Assembly (NCBI RefSeq): GCF_014205165.1
Contig: NZ_JACHMZ010000001.1
Span: forward strand, 806,001 to 870,000
Reading direction: 5' to 3'
DNA length: 64,000 bases
DNA from: Micromonospora carbonacea
GTDB lineage: Bacteria > Actinomycetota > Actinomycetes > Mycobacteriales > Micromonosporaceae
In this document: positions 24,539-33,227 of the stretch, one piece after another
How positions within the stretch are numbered: position 1 is the stretch's first letter
How the letters are laid out: every line of letters starts with the position of its first letter
The notes under the pieces: generated by a model
Database searches by the model: none
Seen by the model: only the letters and a program-made list of their open reading frames with translations
What the model was told of the DNA's origin: nothing
Program-made: the position numbers and the translations under genes

Positions 24539-24544
24539 ACGGTA
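24539..24544 (-). promoter_or_regulatory. Putative -10 element of the DUF1349 gene
   Basis: TACCGT on the minus strand, 6 nt before the ATG at 24532. Confidence 0.35.
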
Positions 24545-24609
24545 CCGCCCCCGCGGCCCGGAGGGTTCTCGCGTTTGCCGGCGGGCCGGATCGGAGAAGG
24601 TACGCCGGC

Positions 24610-26262
24610 ATGGGTGACAGGTGGTACTCCGAGGCCGTCGTCTACTGCCTCGACATCGACACGTACGCGGACTCCGACGGCGACGGGGTCGGCGACATCC
24701 GGGGGTTGATCGGCCGGCTGGACTACCTGGCCCGGCTCGGGGTGACCTGCCTGTGGCTGCACCCGATCCACCCGTCGCCCAACCGGGACGACGGCTACGA
24801 CGTCACCGACTTCTACAACGTGGACCCGCGCTTCGGCACCCTCGGCGACTTCGCGGAGCTGCTGCACCAGGCGCAGAACCGGGGCATCCGCGTCATCATC
24901 GACCTGGTGGTCAACCACACCTCCGACCAGCACCCGTGGTTCCAGTCCGCCCGGTCGTCGCCCGACTCGCCCTACCGCGACTGGTTCGTCTGGGCCGACC
25001 ACGAGCCCGCCGACCGGCACCAGGGCATGGTCTTCCCGGGCGAGCAGAACGAGACGTGGACGTACGACCGGACGGCGAAGGCGTGGTACTACCACCGGTT
25101 CTACAAGTACCAACCGGACCTCAACTTCGCGAACCCGAAGGTGCGCGCCGAGGTCAAGAAGATCGTCTCGTTCTGGCTCCAGCTCGGCGTCTCCGGCTTC
25201 CGGATGGACGCCGTCCCGTTCATCATCGAGCTGACCGAGCCGGGCAACGCCGACTCCCCGAAGGACTTCGAGTTCCTCACCGAGCTGCGCCAGCACGTCC
25301 AGTGGCGCCGGGGCGACGCCGTCCTGCTCGCCGAGGCCAACGTGGAGCCCGACGAGCTGCCTACCTTCTTCGGCGACGGCAGCGGCTCCGGCAACCGGAT
25401 CCACATGCTGTTCGACTTCATGCTCAACGGCCGGCTCATGCTCGCTCTGGCCCGGCGGGACCCGGAGCCGGTCATCGAGGCGCTGCGCGACACCCCGACG
25501 CTGCCCACCGGCGGCCAGTGGGCCACCTTCCTGCGCAACCACGACGAGATCGACCTGTCGCGGCTCACCGCCGCGCAGCGCGATCAGGTGTACGCCGAGT
25601 TCGGCCCCGAGGAGCACATGCGCATCTACGACCGGGGCATCCGCCGCCGGCTCGCCCCGATGCTCGGCAACGACCGCCGCCGCGTCGAGCTGGCGTACGC
25701 GCTCCAGTTCTCGCTGCGCGGCACGCCGGTGCTGCGCTACGGCGAGGAGATCGGCATGGGCGAGGACCTGTCGCTGCCGGGGCGGGAGGCGATCCGTACC
25801 CCGATGCAGTGGTCGTTCAAGCCGAACGCCGGCTTCTCCACGGCGGACCCGGAGAAGCTGGTCCGCCCCGTGATCGACGCGGGCGACTACTCGTACGAGA
25901 AGGTCAACGTGACCGCCCAGCGCGGCGACCCGCGCTCGCTGCTGTCGTGGTTCGAGCGGATGATCCGCACGCTGCGCGAGGCCCCGGAGATCGGCTCCGG
26001 GTCGACCACCCACATCGACGTGCCGATGCCGGCCGGGGTGCTGGCGCACCGGGCCGACGGCCCGACCGGGACGATGGTCTTCCTGCACAACCTCGGCACC
26101 GACGACGTGGAGGTCGACCTGGGCATGCTCGCCGCCGAGGCGGACCTGCCGATGGACGTGCTCGCCGACCGCCGGTACGGCGAGGTGGGCAAGCTCGACT
26201 CGCTGAAGCTCGCCGGCTACGGCTACCGCTGGATCCGGCTCTGCCGCGGCGACACGTTCTGA
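24610..26262 (+). CDS. GH13 alpha-amylase family enzyme, trehalose-synthase-like
   Basis: A 550-residue TIM-barrel enzyme. GH13 regions are clear: DLVVNHTS (region I), FRMDAVP with the nucleophile Asp (region II), LLAEANV with the acid/base Glu (region III) and FLRNHDEIDLS (region IV). The start WYSEAVVYCLDIDTYADSDGDGVGDIRGL is that of trehalose synthases and related GH13_16 enzymes, which interconvert maltose and trehalose or act on short maltosides. It ends in a small beta domain and lacks a fused maltokinase. No glg genes are near, so specificity is inferred. It is cytoplasmic, with no signal peptide. Confidence 0.85.
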   Translation: MGDRWYSEAVVYCLDIDTYADSDGDGVGDIRGLIGRLDYLARLGVTCLWLHPIHPSPNRDDGYDVTDFYNVDPRFGTLGDFAELLHQAQNRGIRVIIDLVVNHTSDQHPWFQSARSSPDSPYRDWFVWADHEPADRHQGMVFPGEQNETWTYDRTAKAWYYHRFYKYQPDLNFANPKVRAEVKKIVSFWLQLGVSGFRMDAVPFIIELTEPGNADSPKDFEFLTELRQHVQWRRGDAVLLAEANVEPDELPTFFGDGSGSGNRIHMLFDFMLNGRLMLALARRDPEPVIEALRDTPTLPTGGQWATFLRNHDEIDLSRLTAAQRDQVYAEFGPEEHMRIYDRGIRRRLAPMLGNDRRRVELAYALQFSLRGTPVLRYGEEIGMGEDLSLPGREAIRTPMQWSFKPNAGFSTADPEKLVRPVIDAGDYSYEKVNVTAQRGDPRSLLSWFERMIRTLREAPEIGSGSTTHIDVPMPAGVLAHRADGPTGTMVFLHNLGTDDVEVDLGMLAAEADLPMDVLADRRYGEVGKLDSLKLAGYGYRWIRLCRGDTF

Positions 26263-26318
26263 CCCCGGGCCGGTGGGTTACGCTCCCCGGGTCGGGCGTA
26301 GGTTACCGGGAGGTAGGA

Positions 26319-27077
26319 ATGTCGGAGGAGCAGCGGGTCGCCATCGTGACCGGGGCCGCGCGGGGGATCGGGGCGGCCACCGCCCGCCGGCTGGCCGCCG
26401 ACGGGCTGGCCGTCGCCGTGGTCGACATCGACGAGGCGGCCACCGCCGACACCGTCGACGCGATCGTGGCCGCCGGCGGCCGGGCGCTCGGCGTCGGCGC
26501 GGACGTCGCCGACCGGGCCCAGGTCACCGCCGCCGTCGAGCGGGTCGCCGCCGACCTGGGCGCGCCCACCGTGCTGGTCAACAACGCCGGCGTGCTCCGC
26601 GACAACCTGCTGTTCAAGATGACCGACGCCGACTGGGACACGGTCATGGGCGTGCACCTGCGCGGCGCGTTCCTGTTCAGCCAGGCCGCCCAGCAGCACA
26701 TGGTCGAGCGGCGCTGGGGCCGGATCGTCAACCTGTCCAGCACCTCCGCGCTGGGCAACCGGGGCCAGGCCAACTACGCGGCGGCGAAGGCGGGCCTGCA
26801 GGGCTTCACCAAGACCCTCGCCATCGAGCTGGGCCCGTTCGGGGTGACCGTCAACGCGGTCGCGCCCGGGTTCATCGTCACCGACATGACCGCCGCCACC
26901 GCCGCCCGGATGAAGGTGGACTTCGAGGCGTTCCAGAAGCACGCCGAGTCGGAGATCCCGGTGCGCCGCGTCGGCCGCCCCGAGGACGTGGCGCACACCA
27001 TCTCGTTCCTGGTCAGCGAGGGCGCGTCGTTCGTCTCCGGCCAGGTCGTCTACGTCGCGGGCGGCCCGAAGGACTGA
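26319..27077 (+). CDS. Short-chain reductase, FabG-like (3-oxoacyl-ACP reductase family)
   Basis: A 252-residue classical SDR. The cofactor motif TGAARGIG, NNAG strand motif, catalytic Ser in NLSSTSA, YAAAK (Tyr and Lys) and the AVAPGFIVTDM loop are all present. Downstream, a PVRRVGRPEDVAHTISFLVS block is the usual FabG ending. It should reduce a 3-oxo group of an acyl thioester or a small carbonyl with NAD(P)H; a stand-alone FabG outside the fatty acid cluster may serve another pathway. GGGAGGTAGGA lies just before the ATG. It ends 5 bp before repeat copy C. Confidence 0.88.
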   Translation: MSEEQRVAIVTGAARGIGAATARRLAADGLAVAVVDIDEAATADTVDAIVAAGGRALGVGADVADRAQVTAAVERVAADLGAPTVLVNNAGVLRDNLLFKMTDADWDTVMGVHLRGAFLFSQAAQQHMVERRWGRIVNLSSTSALGNRGQANYAAAKAGLQGFTKTLAIELGPFGVTVNAVAPGFIVTDMTAATAARMKVDFEAFQKHAESEIPVRRVGRPEDVAHTISFLVSEGASFVSGQVVYVAGGPKD

Positions 27078-27082
27078 GGTGG

Positions 27083-27131
27083 AAGGAAGGGCACCTTGTT
27101 AACGCCTTCTGTATAGAAGGGCACCCTTCTC
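27083..27131 (+). repeat. Dispersed two-hairpin element, copy C
   Basis: Plus-strand copy with core GTTAACGCCTTCTGTAT and a right arm AGAAGGGCACCCTTCT that is a perfect 7-bp inverted repeat round CA. It sits between the convergent ends of the FabG-like gene and the small membrane protein pair. Confidence 0.85.
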
Positions 27132-27161
27132 AGCCCGTCAGCGGTGAGGTGGGGCGGGGCG

Positions 27162-27578
27162 TCAGCGGGTGCGGGTGCGGGTGCGCCAGAGCCAGAGCAG
27201 GCCGAGCACCGGCAGCACCAGCGGGACGTAGCCGTACCCGCTGCCGAACCCGGACCAGACCGTCTCGTCGGGGAACAGCGCCGGGTCGGCGAGGCTGAGC
27301 AGGCCCACGCCGACCACCCCGACCAGCTCCACCGAGCAGCAGGCCAGGGCGACCCGCCGGCCGGCGTGCCCGGCGCGGGCCAGCCCCACGGCGGCCACGA
27401 TGTAGACCAGCGCGGCCAGCGCCGACAGCAGGTACGCCACCGGGGCCTCGGCGAACCGCGTGGCGATCTGCAGGCCCGCCCGGGACGTCGCGGCGATGGC
27501 GAACAGCAGGTACACGGCGATCAGCAGCCGGCCGGGCCCGGTGTTGGTGGCGGGCGGGTGCGTCTCGGTCTCAACCAC
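27162..27578 (-). CDS. Small four-helix membrane protein
   Basis: A 138-residue protein of no assigned function. After a polar N-terminus it has hydrophobic helices at about 18-36, 47-68, 76-98 and 112-130, and ends in a basic WRTRTRTR tail. Short conserved polar spots (the FPDETVWSGFGSGYGYVPL loop) recur in actinobacterial integral membrane proteins of this length, which I know only as hypothetical. The GTG start has GGGAGG 6 nt upstream and overlaps the end of the preceding gene by 8 bp, so the two are translationally coupled. Confidence 0.72.
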   Translation of the reverse strand: MVETETHPPATNTGPGRLLIAVYLLFAIAATSRAGLQIATRFAEAPVAYLLSALAALVYIVAAVGLARAGHAGRRVALACCSVELVGVVGVGLLSLADPALFPDETVWSGFGSGYGYVPLVLPVLGLLWLWRTRTRTR

Positions 27579-27993
27579 CGACGACCTCCCAGGTCTGCTG
27601 GAGCCGGACCACCACGACCGGCGTGACCACGCAGATCGCGCAGACGATCGCCGAGCCCCACCGGGTCGGCTCCATCCGGGCCAGCACCCAGGCCAGCGGC
27701 GGCAGGCAGACCAGCGTCACCAGGTAGCCGAAGAACGCGCCCGGCTCGCCCGGCCGCTCGCCGCCGCCGAGGGCGACCAGCGCCACCACGGCCAGCGCGA
27801 GCAGCGCCAGCTCCAGCACGGCCAGGCCGGCGACCTGCGCCCGGTCCGGCGGCCGGTTGCGCACCGCCGCCACCAGCGCCCACCCGGCGAGTACGAGCGA
27901 CAGCACGATCGTCGCCGTCGCCAGCGCCCCGTCCACCGGGGAACCGGCCGCCGCGCTGGTCATCGACGCCAACGGCGTCGCAGTCTCGGTCAC
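27571..27993 (-). CDS. Small four-helix membrane protein, first gene of the pair
   Basis: A 140-residue hypothetical protein with four predicted helices (about 22-42, 54-75, 85-105, 112-130) and an Arg/Pro-rich loop (RNRPPDRAQV) after the first. No family recognised. It overlaps the next gene by 8 bp, so the two proteins may form one complex. A TAGGCT hexamer lies exactly 6 nt before the GTG start and no ribosome-binding site is present. Confidence 0.68.
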   Translation of the reverse strand: MTETATPLASMTSAAAGSPVDGALATATIVLSLVLAGWALVAAVRNRPPDRAQVAGLAVLELALLALAVVALVALGGGERPGEPGAFFGYLVTLVCLPPLAWVLARMEPTRWGSAIVCAICVVTPVVVVRLQQTWEVVGG

Positions 27994-27999
27994 CGGGAC

Positions 28000-28005
28000 A
28001 GCCTA
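28000..28005 (-). promoter_or_regulatory. Putative -10 element of the small membrane protein pair
   Basis: TAGGCT on the minus strand, 6 nt before the GTG at 27993. Confidence 0.4.
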
Positions 28006-28182
28006 CTAACCGGCGTAGTACACGCCCCCGGCCCGGTCCGTCCGCTGTCGCGTCCCGCCCCGTGCCCGTCCGACCGCGTTCGGCGTTCCCGACGCGTCGA
28101 CTGCGTCGGGTGGGGCGGGCGGGCTAGCGTGGATCACGGCTCCGGGCTCGCCGGTGCCGACGACGGACACCGGGGGTGGACC

Positions 28183-29088
28183 GTGCTGCGGTTCGGCTTG
28201 TTCGGCACCGGCCACTGGGCGGCGGAGACACACGCGGCGGGCATCGGCGCGCACCCCCGCGCCGAGCTGGCCGGCGTTTGGGGCCGCAACCCCGAGCGCG
28301 CCGCCGCGCTGGCCCGCCGGCACGGGGTGCCCGCGTTCACCGAGGTCGACGCGCTGCTCGACGCCTGCGACGCAGTCGCCGTGGCGCTGCCGCCGGACGT
28401 CCAGGCCGACGTCGCCGTCCGCGCCGCCACGGCCGGGCGGCACCTGCTGCTGGACAAGCCACTGGCGCTGACGGTCGCCGACGCCGACCGGGTGGTCGCC
28501 GCCGCCGCGCAGTCCGGCGTCGCCTCCGTGGTCTTCTTCACCAGCCGCTTCCAGCCGAACATCGCCGGCTTCCTCGCCTCGGCCGCCGCCGCGGGCGGCT
28601 GGCACACCGCCAAGGCGGTCCGCTTCGGGTCGATCTTCCAGCCCGGCAGCCCGTACGGCGGCTCCCAGTGGCGTCGCGACCGGGGCGCGCTGTGGGACAT
28701 CGGCCCGCACGCCCTGTCGATCATCCTGCCGGTGCTCGGCCCGGTGACCCGGGTCGCCGCGATGGACGGCCCGCGCGGCCTGGTCCACCTGCTGCTCACC
28801 CACTCCGGCGGCGCGACGAGCACGGTCTCGCTGACCCTCGACGCCCCGCCCGAGGCCGTCGCCACCGAGTTCGCCTTCTACGGCGACGGCGGCGTCGAGC
28901 CGGTCCCGCCCGGCGACGGCAGCTCGCTGACCGCGTTCGGGGTGGCGATCGACCAGCTCCTGGAGGAGATCGACGCCGGCACCCGGGACCACCGGTGCGA
29001 CGTGCGGTTCGGCCGCGACGTGGTGGCCGTCCTCGCCGCCGCCGAGACGGCCCGCGCCGAGGGCCGCACCGTCACCGTGCCCGACTGA
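28183..29088 (+). CDS. Gfo/Idh/MocA-family oxidoreductase
   Basis: A 301-residue NAD(P)-dependent dehydrogenase. It has the Rossmann start RFGLFGTGHWAAETHAAGI, the DKPLALT signature (Lys of the EKP-type motif) and the C-terminal beta-sheet domain with GGSQWRRDRGALWDIGPHALSII, where Asp and His belong to the catalytic set. Relatives oxidise inositol, glucose-fructose or other sugars; the substrate cannot be read. The GTG start follows GGGGGTGG. It is a single gene, convergent with the RelE remnant. Confidence 0.87.
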   Translation: MLRFGLFGTGHWAAETHAAGIGAHPRAELAGVWGRNPERAAALARRHGVPAFTEVDALLDACDAVAVALPPDVQADVAVRAATAGRHLLLDKPLALTVADADRVVAAAAQSGVASVVFFTSRFQPNIAGFLASAAAAGGWHTAKAVRFGSIFQPGSPYGGSQWRRDRGALWDIGPHALSIILPVLGPVTRVAAMDGPRGLVHLLLTHSGGATSTVSLTLDAPPEAVATEFAFYGDGGVEPVPPGDGSSLTAFGVAIDQLLEEIDAGTRDHRCDVRFGRDVVAVLAAAETARAEGRTVTVPD

Positions 29089-29121
29089 GACCGCAGCGTC
29101 GGCCGTGGGGCATCCCGGTCG

Positions 29122-29322
29122 TCACAGGACGTCGTAGCCGTCGCTCCGGTGGCCGAGGTGGACCACGAGCACGATCAACTCCTCGTCGCGGACGGTGTAG
29201 ACGATCCGGTAACTACCCGAGCGGATGCGCAGCAGGCCGCGATGCCCGGTCAACGCCTTGACCCCTGCGGGCCGGGGCTGCGTGGCGAGTCCGGCGATGG
29301 CGGCAAGAAGACGGGCCTGCAC
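29122..29322 (-). CDS. 5'-truncated RelE/ParE toxin remnant
   Basis: Only 66 residues from the GTG. The sequence LLAAIAGLATQPRPAGVKALTGHRGLLRIRSGSYRIVYTVRDEELIVLVVHLGHRSDGY is the core of a RelE/ParE-type mRNA-interferase or gyrase toxin, with the usual LRIR-YRI(V/I)Y-GHR residues. The first 20-25 residues of the family are missing. The frame runs upstream only ten more codons (PSAEQALDHR) to the TGA that ends the esterase-like gene. No antitoxin frame lies on either side. It is most likely a decaying toxin fragment left by a deletion; a short functional protein cannot be excluded. Confidence 0.65.
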   Translation of the reverse strand: MQARLLAAIAGLATQPRPAGVKALTGHRGLLRIRSGSYRIVYTVRDEELIVLVVHLGHRSDGYDVL

Positions 29323-29352
29323 CCGGTGGTCGAGCGCCTGCTCCGCTGAGGG

Positions 29353-30609
29353 TCACACCCCCGCCGGGTACGTCTCCATCTCGCCGAACGAGGTGAGCGC
29401 CGGCAGCGGATGCAGGCCCCGCGTGTCGTCGCACCAGACGAACGCGTCGTAGCGCTCGCCCAGCCGGGTCGGCACGTAGTTGCCCCACGACTCGAAGCTC
29501 GGGTCGTACACGACGCCGACCGCCCGGTGGTCCTGCTCCTCGGTGACCCAGCCGGGCTGGTCGGCGCCGCCGAAGACCAACACCGCCCGCTCCGGCAGCA
29601 GCTCGTGCAGCCGCCGCTCGACCGAGCCGGGGCGGGCGGGTGGCACCACCATCTCCTCGGCCGGTGAGCCCCAGCGCGGCGCGGCGACGACGGTGCCCCG
29701 GTAGCTGCCGAAGCCGACCAGCACCACGGCGTCCGCGCCGTGCCGCTCCCGGGCGAGCTGGCCGATGTTGACCATCCCGTCGGCGGCCATGTCGGTGGCC
29801 CGGGCGTCGCCGACGTGGGTGTTGTGCGCCCACACGATCCCCCGCGAGCCGGGGCCGTGGAAGTCCAGCAGCCGGTCCAGGGTGTCCGCCATGTGGATGT
29901 CCCGGACGTTCCACGAGTGCGGGCCGCCGCCCATCATCGCCCGGTAGTAGCGTTCCGCGCCGGCCACCACCTCCGCGTTCTGCCAGGCCGAGAAGCGGTC
30001 CGGGCCGTCCGCGGTGGCCTGTTCCCGGGTACGCGCCAACAGCCGCACCACCTCCTCCTCGCAGCGGGCCGAGACGAACCGGCTGGCCGCCCCGTACTCC
30101 TCGATGCGCCGCCCGTACGGCTCGAAGCACCGGTACGCCTCCTGCGCGGCCTCCAACGAGGCCGGTTCCTCCTCGCCCAGGTAGTCGAAGATCGCCTGCA
30201 TGGACTCCCAGAGGCTGTAGACGTCGAGCCCGTGGAAGCCGGCGCGCTGCTCCCGGGGGCGCTCCTGGTTCCAGGCGCGCAGCCAGCGGCAGAAGCGCGC
30301 CACCTCGGCGTTGGACCACATCCAGGTCGGCCAGCGGGTGAAGCGTTCCAGCGCGGCCTGCGGGTCGGCGAGCCCGCCGGGCGCGGCGGTGACCGACCGG
30401 TGTACGCGCTCGCAGTCCGGCCAGTCCCCCTCGACGGCGACGAAGCGGAAGCCCTGCTCGGCGATGAGCCGCCGGGTGAGCTGCTCGCGGAGGCGGTAGT
30501 AGTCGTGGGTGCCGTGCGTCGCCTCGCCGATCATGACGATCCGGGCGCCCCGGATCCGGTCCAGCAGGGGATCGAAGTCGCTCGGCGCGCCGAGCCGCTG
30601 TACCAGCAT
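29353..30609 (-). CDS. Erythromycin esterase-family protein
   Basis: A 418-residue protein of the Ere/succinoglycan-type hydrolase family. Signature blocks are VMIGEATHGTHDYYRLRE with the catalytic His/Glu region, FVAVEGDWPDCERVHRSV, FHGLDVYSLWESM, VWAHNTHVGDARAT and NIGQLARER. Known members hydrolyse the macrolide lactone, but most chromosomal copies have other, unknown substrates. The ATG is taken as the start because the upstream in-frame extension (PGGG-type sequence) does not match the family. It is divergent from a small DUF2795 gene, and its stop abuts the RelE remnant in the same frame. Confidence 0.87.
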   Translation of the reverse strand: MLVQRLGAPSDFDPLLDRIRGARIVMIGEATHGTHDYYRLREQLTRRLIAEQGFRFVAVEGDWPDCERVHRSVTAAPGGLADPQAALERFTRWPTWMWSNAEVARFCRWLRAWNQERPREQRAGFHGLDVYSLWESMQAIFDYLGEEEPASLEAAQEAYRCFEPYGRRIEEYGAASRFVSARCEEEVVRLLARTREQATADGPDRFSAWQNAEVVAGAERYYRAMMGGGPHSWNVRDIHMADTLDRLLDFHGPGSRGIVWAHNTHVGDARATDMAADGMVNIGQLARERHGADAVVLVGFGSYRGTVVAAPRWGSPAEEMVVPPARPGSVERRLHELLPERAVLVFGGADQPGWVTEEQDHRAVGVVYDPSFESWGNYVPTRLGERYDAFVWCDDTRGLHPLPALTSFGEMETYPAGV

Positions 30610-30700
30610 GTCCGCGGCTACCCGGCCCCCGCCGGGACAAACCGCCCGGCGGGGCCGCCGGGCGGGGCATGGAGCGGGGCCGAACGGGTAGCCGGCCGAC

Positions 30701-30892
30701 ATGACCGTCAGTGGGGTGGAGTTGCAGGAGCACCTGGCCGGGCTCGACTACCCGGTCTCCCGGGAGGACCTGGTCCGCTGGGGCCAGGAGAACGGGGCCG
30801 GCACCGAGGTGTTGCAGATGCTGCGCGCGCTGCCGGCGGAGGAGTTCTTCTCCCCGGCGGAGCTGACCGAGGCGCTGGGCACGCTGGCCTGA
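30701..30892 (+). CDS. DUF2795 small helical protein
   Basis: A 63-residue acidic protein: VELQEHLAGLDYPVSREDLVRWGQENGA then VLQMLRALPAEEFFSPAELTEALG. The tyrosine-proline turn, the helix ending in Gly-Ala and the final SP(A/T)EL(T/V)EA block are characteristic of DUF2795, a short actinobacterial domain of unknown role that often lies beside stress genes. It is divergent from the erythromycin esterase-like gene and convergent with the MMPL transporter, ending just before repeat copy D. Confidence 0.85.
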   Translation: MTVSGVELQEHLAGLDYPVSREDLVRWGQENGAGTEVLQMLRALPAEEFFSPAELTEALGTLA

Positions 30893-30910
30893 CCGTGCCC
30901 GCTCAGGTGT

Positions 30911-30962
30911 TTGCAGGGGCCCCCTGTGCAACAGAAAGCGTTAACAGGGGGCCCCTCCTTGC
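30911..30962 (-). repeat. Dispersed two-hairpin element, copy D
   Basis: Minus-strand copy with the same GTTAACGCTTTCTGT core. Its right arm differs from the others (TTGCACAGGGGG / CCCCTGCAA), yet both sides changed together so the hairpin is kept. It lies in the 75-bp gap between the DUF2795 gene and the MMPL stop. Confidence 0.85.
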
Positions 30963-30967
30963 ACCGC

Positions 30968-33187
30968 TCAGACGTTGGCCGGTTCCTTCTCGGCCAGGTG
31001 GGTGCGCAGGCCCTCGCCCTCGACGTCCACGTTGGGCAGGACCTTGTCCAGCCAGCGGGGGATCCACCACGCCGCCGTGTTGAGCAGCGACATCACCGCC
31101 GGCACGATGGTCATCCGGACCACGAAGGCGTCGATCGCGACCCCGGCGGCGAGCGCGAAGCCCATCGACTTGATCACCGGGTCGTCGAGGAACACGAAGC
31201 CGCCGAAGACCGAGATCATGATGAGCGCGGCGGCGGTGACGACGCGCGCGCCGTGGCCCATGCCGTTGATCGTGGCCTGGCGCGCGGTGTCGCCGTGCAC
31301 GTAGTCCTCCCGCATCCGGGAGACCAGGAACACCTCGTAGTCCATGGCCAGACCGAACAGGATGCCGATGAGCAGGATCGGCAGGAAGCTGACCAGCGGC
31401 CCCGGGGTGTCGAGGCCGACCAGCCCGGCCAGCGTCCCCTCCTGGAACACCGCCACCGTGATGCCGAACGTCGCGGCGACCGTGAGCAGGAAGCCCAGCG
31501 CCGCCTTGACCGGCACCAGGACCGACCGGAACACCAGCATCAGCAGCAGGATCGACAGGCCGACGACCAGCAGCAGATAGACCGGCAGCGCGTCCGAGAG
31601 CTTCTCCGACACGTCGATGCCGATTGCGGTCGCGCCGGTCAGCAGCACGTCCGCCCCGTCGACGCCGGCGACCTGGCGGCGGATGTCGTGCACCAGCTCC
31701 TCGGTCGCCTTGTCGGTCGGTCCGCTGCGGGGGATCACCCCGAGCAGCGCGGTCCGCCCGGTCGGGTCGGTCTGCGGCGGGGCCACCGCGAGCACCCCGT
31801 CGGTGGCCTGGACCAGCTGGGCGACCTGCGGGGCCGCGGCGGCGGTGGCCTGCGGGGAGTCGGACGTGACGAGCACCGCGAGGCGGCCGGTGAAGCCGGG
31901 GCCGAAGCCCTCCCGGACCAGGTCGTTGTTGACCCGGGCCGGCGAGCCCGCGGCGGCGGTGCTGGCGTCCGGCAGGGCCAGCCGCATGTCGGGGGCGGGC
32001 ACCGCGAGCAGGCCCAGGCCGAGCAGGGCCACCAGGATCACCGGTACGCGCAGCCGGGTGACCAGGCGGGCCCAGCGGAAGCCGAAGCCGGACCGGTCCT
32101 CGGCGCCTTCCGGTCCGGTGCGCTCACCGGCTACGACGCCGTTCGCCGGCGCGGCGGCCGCGGTGCTGCCGGCCCGGCGCAGCCGGCGGGGGAGCACCCG
32201 GTGGCCGGCGAAGCCGAGCAGCGCGGGGGCGAGGGTGATGGCGACCAGCACGGCGATGCTCACCGTGCCGGCGGCGGCCAGGCCCATGACGGTGAGGAAC
32301 GGGATGTCCACCACGGCGAGACCGGCCAGCGCGATGACCACGGTGGCCCCGGCGAAGACCACGGCGGAGCCGGCGGTGCCGACGGCGCGGCCGACCGCCT
32401 CCTCCGGGGAGAGCCCCTCGATCAGGTGCTGCCTGTGGCGGGAGGTGATGAACAGCGAGTAGTCGATGCCGACCGCGAGGCCGAGCATCAGGGCCAGGAT
32501 CGGCGCGGTGCTGGTCAGCTCGATGGTGCCGGAGAGCGCGTAGAGGCCGGCCATGCCGACGCCGACGCCGATCAGCGCGTTGAGCATGGTCATCCCGGCC
32601 GCGACCAGCGACCCGAACGTGATGACCAGGACGATCGCCGCCACCAGGACGCCCAGCGCCTCGGTGGAGCCGACCTCCGGCTCGCCGCCGAGCACTTCGC
32701 CGCCCGGGGCGATCTGCCACCCCTGCGCCTCGGCCTGCGTGCCCACCTGCTCGTACGCGTCGCGCTGGTCGTCGGTGACGTCGTCGGCGCGGCCGGCGAA
32801 CTGCACCTGGATCAGCGCGTACCGGCCGTTGGGGGAGATCGCCTGGGACTGGTACGGGTCCACCGCGCCGACCACCCCGGGCAGGGTGGCCGCCTCCTGG
32901 GTCACCTGCTTGACCAGGGCCTGCCCCTCGGGCGTGGCGAGCTGGCCGTCCGCCGGCGCCTTGACGGCGATGGTGCCGGTGGCCCCGCTGGCCGCCGGGA
33001 ACCGCTCGGCGAGCAGATCGATCGCGCGCTGGGACTCGGTGCCGGGCATGGTGAAGTTGCTCGCCGTCGGGCCGCGCAGCGTCGCCGCGGCGATGCCGAG
33101 GCCGACGAGCACGACGAGCCAGACGACGGCGACGAGCCGCCGGTGGCGTAGTGAGGCCCGGCCGAGCCGGTACAACAGGGTCGCCAT
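30968..33187 (-). CDS. MMPL-family transporter (RND superfamily)
   Basis: A 739-residue polytopic protein with the duplicated MMPL layout: helix 1 at about 16-36, an extracellular domain (about 40-165), helices 2-6 (about 175-345) with GLAVGIDYSLFITSRHRQ, a second extracellular domain (about 400-535) and helices 8-12 (about 545-715) with LLIGILFGLAMDYEVFLVSRMRED. The Asp-Tyr pairs in helices 4 and 10 are the proton-relay residues of MmpL3-type proteins. It exports lipids or hydrophobic drugs using the proton gradient. It lies 40 bp downstream of a TetR gene on the same strand, so it is the probable regulated cargo. Confidence 0.92.
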   Translation of the reverse strand: MATLLYRLGRASLRHRRLVAVVWLVVLVGLGIAAATLRGPTASNFTMPGTESQRAIDLLAERFPAASGATGTIAVKAPADGQLATPEGQALVKQVTQEAATLPGVVGAVDPYQSQAISPNGRYALIQVQFAGRADDVTDDQRDAYEQVGTQAEAQGWQIAPGGEVLGGEPEVGSTEALGVLVAAIVLVITFGSLVAAGMTMLNALIGVGVGMAGLYALSGTIELTSTAPILALMLGLAVGIDYSLFITSRHRQHLIEGLSPEEAVGRAVGTAGSAVVFAGATVVIALAGLAVVDIPFLTVMGLAAAGTVSIAVLVAITLAPALLGFAGHRVLPRRLRRAGSTAAAAPANGVVAGERTGPEGAEDRSGFGFRWARLVTRLRVPVILVALLGLGLLAVPAPDMRLALPDASTAAAGSPARVNNDLVREGFGPGFTGRLAVLVTSDSPQATAAAAPQVAQLVQATDGVLAVAPPQTDPTGRTALLGVIPRSGPTDKATEELVHDIRRQVAGVDGADVLLTGATAIGIDVSEKLSDALPVYLLLVVGLSILLLMLVFRSVLVPVKAALGFLLTVAATFGITVAVFQEGTLAGLVGLDTPGPLVSFLPILLIGILFGLAMDYEVFLVSRMREDYVHGDTARQATINGMGHGARVVTAAALIMISVFGGFVFLDDPVIKSMGFALAAGVAIDAFVVRMTIVPAVMSLLNTAAWWIPRWLDKVLPNVDVEGEGLRTHLAEKEPANV

Positions 33188-33227
33188 CAGATCCTTGTCC
33201 TCGGTCGTGGGTGGAGTCTGTCGTGGG

